Source: Clostridia bacterium (lineage in GTDB: Bacteria > Bacillota_A > Clostridia > Oscillospirales > CAG-382). Taken from it: a stretch of DNA of 12,058 nt. Below, piece by piece: positions 7,501 through 12,058 of the stretch (within the stretch, counting starts at the first letter, position 1; each line of letters opens with the position of its first letter). The position numbers and the translations under genes were made by a program. Where the stretch lies: the NCBI GenBank assembly GCA_017517985.1, contig JAFWWX010000400.1, positions 1-12,058 of the forward strand, given 5' to 3'. The notes below the pieces were generated by a model. That model made no database searches, was not told where the DNA came from, and worked only from the letters and a program-made list of their open reading frames with translations.

Positions 7501-10500
7501 ACTTCCGATTACTCTGGATCAGAATAACACGCGTTATCAGTATTATTTTGCACCTAAATCAGTTAGTGCAACCGTTACAAGAAAAGGTCGTGTAGTAAGA
7601 GAAAAAAGAACTCTTTTTGACATAAAGACAAAGGGCGACAATGTTAAAAATGTCGAAACCAAACCGGTGGTGGCAGCAAGCGTTAACATAGGTGGGAATG
7701 TTACCCAGACAGACGGTAACGGAGAATATGAGTTGGAAATAAAACTTCCTTCTCCTTGGGGATATATGGGAGCCTCCATTACAGTGGGAGATACTCAATA
7801 CAACCGTGTAATTTCGCTTGTTAATTATGAAAGTGAAATTCGCCTTAAAGCACTTGAAATGTTTGCGCTCAAGAGCATGAGTGCAGGTTATGTTTCTCAG
7901 GATACCCCTGCAGGCGACAGGAGAGAAATTGCTTTTGAGCAGAATGCTGTTGATGTAGAAAACAAAGAGTTTACAGTTACAATCAAATTAGAAGATATAA
8001 GCTCAATTCAAGCTACAAATGCACGTTTTTATATCTATGACAAACATGGATATCAAAAGATTGACTGCAATGAGGAAGACGGATATATTACAACGGTAGA
8101 AAAGAATGGTTCTGTTCTCACGGCTGAAATTAAATTTAACCCCAAAAGAGATATTCAGGCAGGCGATAGGCTTTATGTTCAGTTTGCAGACCAGAATGAT
8201 CTGTGGTACAATCCGATAGATACAGGATATAACTTCATAGTTCCTCTCCAGCTTGACACATTTGCACTTGGCCTTATGGGCAGCACCTCTTTGGAGAATA
8301 TGATGAAGAGTAATTTCGTTGTAGATGTACTCGGAGATCCTCTTGGTGATGTGGATCTTGGTACGATACCGGGATTTGAAACACCTGTATCCACAATCTA
8401 CAGCCCTCCGAACATTCCTGAAAGTGAAAAAGATGCTTATACATGGTATATGTCGGACTATTCATTTGGCGCAGATTTTCTGTTTAAAGGCATGAATGTT
8501 CCAACGGCAAATTCCAACTATGAAAACGATATGAAGAATTACCTCTATGATGTGCTTAATGCTAAAGAGGGTGGAAAAGAACCTGTCAAGAGTAAATATA
8601 AGACCATCGGTTTGTTCAGCTGGAATCTAAGTCCGCGTGTCGGATTTAACCTGAGGCTTTCATCCCGTGGTGATAAATATTATTTTGAAGACCTTCAGCT
8701 TGGCGTAAGCATAAATGCAAAGGTTAATGCGCAACAGAAATTCAGACTATGCCCCGGTCTTGGCATATTGCTGAAATTTAACCTGAATGCTGAGGTTGCA
8801 GGTGTCTATCATATGTATACGGAATATCCCGATGATTATCAGACCAATGGTGCGGTACTGTACGATCCCGAGACATTTGGCATGTTCAAGGAAATGGACA
8901 ATGTACGACGCGAGGGATATCTGTTTATAAATCCGTCTATTTCTGTAAATGCCTCATTTAAAATCGCCATAGTCGGCGTAGGTCTTACCGGTCGCTTTGA
9001 CACCGATATGGACTTCAAGTTTACAGAATTCAATTCTTATGCATATGGCGATATATACATTGCTTTGGATTTTGAAGTAAATGTTCTTGCGTTTTCGGTA
9101 TATACGAAAGAAATAGCAGGTGAAACTTTTAAACTTTTCAACACAGAAGGTCAGAATGAGCATATAGAATTTGATAGTTCATCTTATATGTCATTGATGT
9201 CCACAGCCCTTGAAGATGACAGTATAGCAGAAACTTCTGTTACAAAAACGATCTCAAGAGATTATCTCGATGAAAGAACTCCATGGCAGTCAGGAGACGA
9301 AATGGTACTTATGCGTGCCATAGATGTGGAATCTGCAACAACGGAAACAGAGCTTTTAAGAGGTGTTCCGAAGCAGATGTATATGAAAAATGTTCAGCTT
9401 TCAAATGGCAATATTTTCTCCGTATTTATAGATGATGCAATAGAAAGATCAGGCAAAAACTACGGAAGACTTATGTGGACATATTACAATGGTACATCAT
9501 GGGCACAGCCTCAGGCACTTTGCGATGACGGCACTTATGATGCGTTCCCGGAAGTTGTGAAGATGGGCGACGATAAAGTAATGGTGGCATGGTCATCTGT
9601 CGGCATAGTTATGGATGAAAGTCATGACCTTCAGGATGCACTGGAAAATCTTGATATTCAGACAAGAATATTTGATGTAAGCGGTGATGTTCCCGTCCCT
9701 TCAGGAGATGCTGTTACTTTGACTAAACCTGACGGATATGGTGATGTTCTTCCAAAACTCACATATATGGCGGAAGAAAATCAGGTGATTATGTACTACA
9801 AAAAAATGGAATTTAAGGATATAACACCTGAAACCATTGCAAATGCATATACAGCAGATTCTGCTATAGTGTATCTTGTTTATGACGCTGATACCGATAC
9901 ATGGAGTAATAGCGGTGATGCTTACAGCGATGATGAACTCGATGGTATGACGGATGATAAAAAAGCAGCGTTCCGTGAAGAATGGTACGGACAGAGATTT
10001 GTTTATCTCAATGCAAATGATGCTGTCTCACCTGCAGTGATGGATATAGATACAGCATCATACAACGATAGATATTCTATTATCACCTGGGTTGTTGACT
10101 GGGATAAAAATCTTGAAACAACTTTTGACCGTGATATATTTATGCAGTATCATGATACATTGGAGCACGAGACAACGGATATTATCAAAATTTCCAACGA
10201 ATCAATGTACTATTCCTCACCTGAACTTGTAAGCTCGGGTACAAACCTGTATCTTTTCTTCGGACAGATGAAGGAAGGAGACGAAGAGGGATATATAAAA
10301 TATCACAACTTAACTGAAATCCGTGAGGAAGAGATGTACACATATACAGAGAGTGAAAACGGAAATTATTACGAACTCAGGTATACCATTCCAGAAGATA
10401 CGCATACAGACCGTTCAGGTAATGAATATACCATACCGGCAACCGAAGTTGTTCTGGAAGGTGACATTGCTACTACATCTGCAAGCATTTCGGAATATGA

Positions 10501-12058
10501 TGCATTTATAGATAAGCAAGGCAGAATGTTTGTGTTCTGGTCAGGCGAAGAAGATGGTGCAAATCATATTTATATGGTAATGTATGCCGGCGACAACGAT
10601 ACGGAAACTGAGGGCAATTGGAGCGAAAAGTTCTCTATCGTTTCATCTGATGATAGCTATTACTCAGAAATTGCCGGAGCTTTGTACGACGGAAAAGTTG
10701 TTCTTAAGGCAAACAAGACGATGATAGGTTCAGACATCAGAAGTCTTATGTTTGTAAAACACGTACCGTACAGCGATGTGTGCATAAAGGAGCTTGAGCT
10801 TAGTGATAAAGCACCAAGAGCCAACAGAAGCGTAGAAGTAACTGCATCTGTAATTAATGATGGTATTATGCCATATAAAGAAACCGTAACGGTAGTGTTT
10901 ACCCTAAACGGAGAAAAAATTGTTGAGAAAACAATTGACCCTATTATTTACGGCAGCCAGATCCACAAGGTTTCCACTAATATCGTTATGCCGGATGATA
11001 TAGAAAATGCAGAAATTTCTGCATATATTAACGGGCAGGATGCGGTGACTGTTAAACCTGAATTTATTGGTATTCCTGAGTTTTTAAATCAGGAAATCGC
11101 AACTGACGAAGATGGCTCTAAATCTTATAAGGTAACATTATACAATTCAGGTAATATTCCTTCCGAAGAGATGCTTATGACAGCTTATATAGGCGATGAA
11201 GTTATTGCTTGCGAAACTGTTGAATCAATTGCTTCGGGTGAGTCAGCTGATTTTGAAATGCCTTTGGCTATAAACGACAGTATGTATAGTATTACCAACG
11301 GAAATGGCATTGCAGATGTTGTAATAAGAACTACCGACAAGGAAGAAAATGCAGTTGATATTTACAGCGGGCAGGCAATGAAGGTGTTTGATGCCAAGGC
11401 AACAGAACTTCTTAAAAAAGTTGAGGATGTTGTTTTTAAATATGACACATACACAATGAAAAAAGGTACTCATAAAGACATTCAGCCTGAAATTATCGGT
11501 GTTGATGAAGGACTTCATGTGATGTGGCTTGAGAGTAGCAATGAAAATGTGGCAAAAATCAGCAATAATATAATTTCTGCTACATCTCCAGGTAAAACCA
11601 CCCTTAAAGGCGTAGTTGTTCCTGATAAACAAATTGCTGTATTCGATGCTGCCGGTAATGGATATATGAAAAATGTTTTAGATACTATTCCTGAGAATCT
11701 TATAAAAACGGTTACAGTAGATATCCAAGTGAATTCAGGCTCGTCGGGTGGTTCATCAGGTAGTTCTGTTTCTACAAAAACCGAAAATAACGAGGATGGC
11801 TCTACAACCAAAACAGCAACAGATAAAAAGACAGGAACAGTAACCGAAGTTACAACTTATCCCGATGGTGATGTTGTAACTGTTAAAACCGAAAAAGACG
11901 GTACTGTTACTGCTGAAGTTAAAGCAAATTCTGAAAAGGATGTTGTTTTGCCGATAGAACCCACCGAGGATATTATTGTAGTATCTTTTACCGATGAAAA
12001 CGGAAGAACAAGATATACCGATGAATTTACAGAAAGCGATGAGGGTATAGCCGTTACA
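4553..12058 (+). CDS. Giant secreted multidomain Calx-beta surface protein (3' end missing)
   Basis: I translated this frame by hand: it is open for 2502 codons to the window edge with no stop, so the protein is larger than 2502 residues. Residues 1-26 are a Sec signal peptide with predicted cleavage after APAFA. An acidic Asp/Glu/Asn/Gln linker follows (about 27-76), then two Calx-beta-like domains (77-301 and 304-408), a jelly-roll-like segment (about 438-585), further beta-rich sequence, one EF-hand-like loop (952-963), a carboxypeptidase-regulatory-like strand set (about 1035-1085), an amphipathic beta region (about 1349-1535), a probable beta-propeller (about 1609-2070), two CARDB-like domains, a BIG2-like domain and a Ser/Gly hinge. 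No catalytic site was recognised. The likely role is an adhesin or surface scaffold. Wall anchoring by SLH domains beyond the right edge is an inference from the hinge and the upstream SLH partner. The start is set by GAGGTGAT and the signal peptide. Confidence 0.9.
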   Translation, partial: MFKSKPLVALVLVLSMLLSISAPAFAQQLSVDGVELSDYVQVNSEDEISDDNSDDNQQEVSDVQEEINDNPTEEASIIDFSATEYSFEEGNDTVNVTIRRYGDTSIGTAVSFKAADLISTYGEDYVILDADGNPFEKVSGIKPDISDFSYSENPYDENADGLTYDFSTEGEAENEDIDSGNEDTETAYTKATKSTGSKLLDAQAAYLNMDTFATEDTVAAEETKEVLENVYEYLFTAEGVDGFIDFLPGETEKNIVIKILDNQKAEKDKIFLLALIDSSAENTKVSASATTYVTIADDEKYETPYITLSCDDNVLTKDKTESYVTLRRESGTEYFNVVYLSTVKGSASEDAYLNMDMQAVAFVPGEREKQVKIEAYDFSRDGNFGVRLESDNKAEIGNYYVDVEILGENQAEENKSEENAIALLSADVTLGEAVTELKLKDFPGGWNDDITNKKTNGSSKWVENDDLMLHEKKSNGGRAWTTNGTKNLTGCKRIDFYMNVGGSQNNFITYFEIDSERKWSGSVAGYSIKGQTDDWRKYTLYVGPYNDSYYFQFSTKTIAGIFNNPKAYLGNPVTFHWAKYSVSTADSIETFNRKVYDFIEGSPNRYDIYYDNYENIPKTLAYDPGTIAITSGGSNLGAFYASNTNIATIESVNAKENEKNGIYLKEVRVVSSEFDKYDVYDFDAKQYRDKNVYVMKADPTTHKVTFTPDCAFVKALMNAGVLDGNSSLDSSIVFYPVYAQEMVTVNFENADNDGVFTEESKGSYINNIFGLENKTSVDTSRNNLTTQYYTITVPKYSVIRMQMSPLSDRTPNGFLYWANGNPGGGQITYYKEGETIHTGGNETGKTILEETDTSKGEFVAHTNMWVKPVTDKQSFYVGYSPLAYDSRPVDDLTGLVYDSNISIDEETETVDGDYTNSEGYMWLSDPFLGKSYTIKALVPENYYASWKNMTGDTNNNGTIGDDGDEYSDKDLNTLNPDEVIGNILPITLDQNNTRYQYYFAPKSVSATVTRKGRVVREKRTLFDIKTKGDNVKNVETKPVVAASVNIGGNVTQTDGNGEYELEIKLPSPWGYMGASITVGDTQYNRVISLVNYESEIRLKALEMFALKSMSAGYVSQDTPAGDRREIAFEQNAVDVENKEFTVTIKLEDISSIQATNARFYIYDKHGYQKIDCNEEDGYITTVEKNGSVLTAEIKFNPKRDIQAGDRLYVQFADQNDLWYNPIDTGYNFIVPLQLDTFALGLMGSTSLENMMKSNFVVDVLGDPLGDVDLGTIPGFETPVSTIYSPPNIPESEKDAYTWYMSDYSFGADFLFKGMNVPTANSNYENDMKNYLYDVLNAKEGGKEPVKSKYKTIGLFSWNLSPRVGFNLRLSSRGDKYYFEDLQLGVSINAKVNAQQKFRLCPGLGILLKFNLNAEVAGVYHMYTEYPDDYQTNGAVLYDPETFGMFKEMDNVRREGYLFINPSISVNASFKIAIVGVGLTGRFDTDMDFKFTEFNSYAYGDIYIALDFEVNVLAFSVYTKEIAGETFKLFNTEGQNEHIEFDSSSYMSLMSTALEDDSIAETSVTKTISRDYLDERTPWQSGDEMVLMRAIDVESATTETELLRGVPKQMYMKNVQLSNGNIFSVFIDDAIERSGKNYGRLMWTYYNGTSWAQPQALCDDGTYDAFPEVVKMGDDKVMVAWSSVGIVMDESHDLQDALENLDIQTRIFDVSGDVPVPSGDAVTLTKPDGYGDVLPKLTYMAEENQVIMYYKKMEFKDITPETIANAYTADSAIVYLVYDADTDTWSNSGDAYSDDELDGMTDDKKAAFREEWYGQRFVYLNANDAVSPAVMDIDTASYNDRYSIITWVVDWDKNLETTFDRDIFMQYHDTLEHETTDIIKISNESMYYSSPELVSSGTNLYLFFGQMKEGDEEGYIKYHNLTEIREEEMYTYTESENGNYYELRYTIPEDTHTDRSGNEYTIPATEVVLEGDIATTSASISEYDAFIDKQGRMFVFWSGEEDGANHIYMVMYAGDNDTETEGNWSEKFSIVSSDDSYYSEIAGALYDGKVVLKANKTMIGSDIRSLMFVKHVPYSDVCIKELELSDKAPRANRSVEVTASVINDGIMPYKETVTVVFTLNGEKIVEKTIDPIIYGSQIHKVSTNIVMPDDIENAEISAYINGQDAVTVKPEFIGIPEFLNQEIATDEDGSKSYKVTLYNSGNIPSEEMLMTAYIGDEVIACETVESIASGESADFEMPLAINDSMYSITNGNGIADVVIRTTDKEENAVDIYSGQAMKVFDAKATELLKKVEDVVFKYDTYTMKKGTHKDIQPEIIGVDEGLHVMWLESSNENVAKISNNIISATSPGKTTLKGVVVPDKQIAVFDAAGNGYMKNVLDTIPENLIKTVTVDIQVNSGSSGGSSGSSVSTKTENNEDGSTTKTATDKKTGTVTEVTTYPDGDVVTVKTEKDGTVTAEVKANSEKDVVLPIEPTEDIIVVSFTDENGRTRYTDEFTESDEGIAVT
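4781..5455 (+). other. Calx-beta-like domain 1 with a large internal insertion
   Basis: Residues 77-301 begin IDFSATEYSFEEGNDTVNVTIRRYG and reach GEDYV, the first half of a Calx-beta fold. The second half, DFLPGETEKNIVIKILDN through TTYVTIADDE, resumes only about 110 residues later (the intervening codons span about 4937-5269). The insertion is acidic and low in complexity, with a short predicted helical part before the fold resumes. Calx-beta domains often bind Ca2+ through acidic loops; binding here is not shown. Confidence 0.75.
5462..5776 (+). other. Calx-beta-like domain 2
   Basis: Residues 304-408 run from PYITLSCDDNVLTKDKTE through YVTLRRESG and AFVPGEREKQVKIEAYD to YYVDVEILGE, a compact Calx-beta pattern. 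The hexapeptide AYLNMD occurs here and also inside the insertion of domain 1, which suggests the two were built from one ancestral unit. Confidence 0.65.
5864..6307 (+). other. Possible jelly-roll / carbohydrate-binding-like module
   Basis: Residues about 438-585 start LKLKDFPGGWNDDITNKK and continue with alternating strands rich in Trp and Tyr (RIDFYMNVGG, DDWRKYTLYVG, YYFQFSTKT, VTFHWAKYSV). The aromatic-rich strand order resembles beta-sandwich binding modules. I cannot assign a family from the sequence alone, so this is a weak call. Confidence 0.35.
8597..9157 (+). other. Amphipathic beta-strand region of unknown fold
   Basis: Residues about 1349-1535 show long strands in which hydrophobic and polar residues alternate, for example VGFNLRLSSRG, LGILLKFNLNAEVAG, ISVNASFKIAIVGVGLTG and IYIALDFEVNVLAFSVYT. 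The pattern recalls barrels, lipid-binding grooves or beta-solenoids. It matches no domain I can name. It follows a segment with GDPLGDVDLGTIPGF (about 8330-8380) that also looks unusually ordered. Confidence 0.5.
9377..10762 (+). other. Probable beta-propeller (sialidase/BNR-like blades)
   Basis: Residues about 1609-2070 contain repeated blade-like units: a strand such as NVQLSNGNIFSVFIDD, a YNGTSWAQPQAL turn resembling a BNR/Asp-box, then FPEVVKMGDDKVMVAWSS. Similar units recur at YGDVLPKLTYMAEENQVIMYYKK, AVSPAVMDIDT...YSIITWVVDW, YSSPELVSSGTNLYLFFGQ and AFIDKQGRMFVFWSGEEDG. Four to five blades can be picked out by eye. No sialidase catalytic residues were identified, so a binding role is more likely than hydrolysis. 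Confidence 0.5.
10781..11377 (+). other. Two CARDB-like Ig-fold domains
   Basis: Residues about 2077-2165 (CIKELELSDKAPRANRSVEV, then VINDG and VVFTLNGEKIVEKTI) and about 2171-2275 (FIGIPEFLNQEI, then VTLYNSGNIPSEE and MTAYIGDEVIACETV) share the CARDB layout: a strand, then (N/Y)-N-x-G, a strand naming a changed quantity, and a long returning strand. These are adhesion-type spacer folds of extracellular bacterial proteins. Confidence 0.6.
11402..12058 (+). other. BIG2-like domain followed by Ser/Gly hinge and charged tail (continues off window)
   Basis: Residues about 2284-2393 include MWLESSNENVAKISNNIISA and a following G-x-T-T-L-K strand, the BIG2 signature, ending VTVDIQV. Then comes GSSGGSSGSSVSTKT and a Lys/Thr/Glu/Asp-rich stretch with recurring DG-(S/T/D)-(T/V) turns such as NEDGSTTK, YPDGDVV and EKDGTVT. 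In Clostridia this hinge-plus-tail normally links the body of a surface protein to C-terminal SLH domains, which would lie beyond 12058. Confidence 0.7.

Noticed and set aside
9800..9806. Run of seven A bases as a possible programmed frameshift site
   Set aside because: The original frame stays open for over 2 kb on both sides with continuous propeller-like sequence, and no obvious downstream stem-loop was seen.
11243..11811. Two overlapping minus-strand open frames (129 and 98 codons)
   Set aside because: Both are opposite the CARDB/BIG2 coding region, lack recognisable domains, and reflect the biased codon use of the sense strand.

Overview
The window is coding almost from edge to edge on the + strand. 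It holds three large exported or surface proteins in what looks like one operon. The organism is most likely a member of the Firmicutes, class Clostridia (gut-type Oscillospiraceae or a relative). The evidence is three S-layer homology (SLH) domains, InlB-type repeats, a lipoprotein signal with a typical Gram-positive Shine-Dalgarno site, A+T-rich DNA, and frequent AGA and ATA codons. Negativicutes also carry SLH domains and cannot be fully excluded. This placement is inference from family knowledge, not from a marker gene.

Layout: (1) 2-3439 is the 3' part of a gene whose start lies left of the window. It opens inside the C-terminal domain of a UshA/CD73-type 5'-nucleotidase, then runs through beta-sandwich segments, a right-handed beta-helix with GGG coil repeats, two InlB-type repeats and three SLH domains. 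(2) 3470-4537 encodes a 355-residue lipoprotein of the DUF3089 alpha/beta-hydrolase type with a GHSQG nucleophile elbow. (3) 4553 to beyond the right edge is a single open frame of 2502 codons with no stop. It encodes a giant secreted protein with a signal peptide, two Calx-beta-like domains, a long series of beta-rich modules, a probable beta-propeller, tandem CARDB-like domains, a BIG2-like domain and a Ser/Gly hinge that in such proteins usually precedes SLH domains.

The gaps are 30 and 15 bases, each filled by a strong ribosome binding site and with no terminator, so co-transcription is likely. All three products would act outside the membrane: a wall-anchored nucleotidase or scaffold, a membrane-tethered esterase/lipase-like enzyme, and a giant adhesin-like or scaffold protein. 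Together they look like a cell-surface module for nucleotide/phosphate scavenging or host/matrix interaction; the joint role is inference.

I saw no RNA gene, mobile element, CRISPR array, promoter or terminator. No gene-free stretch exceeds 30 bases.
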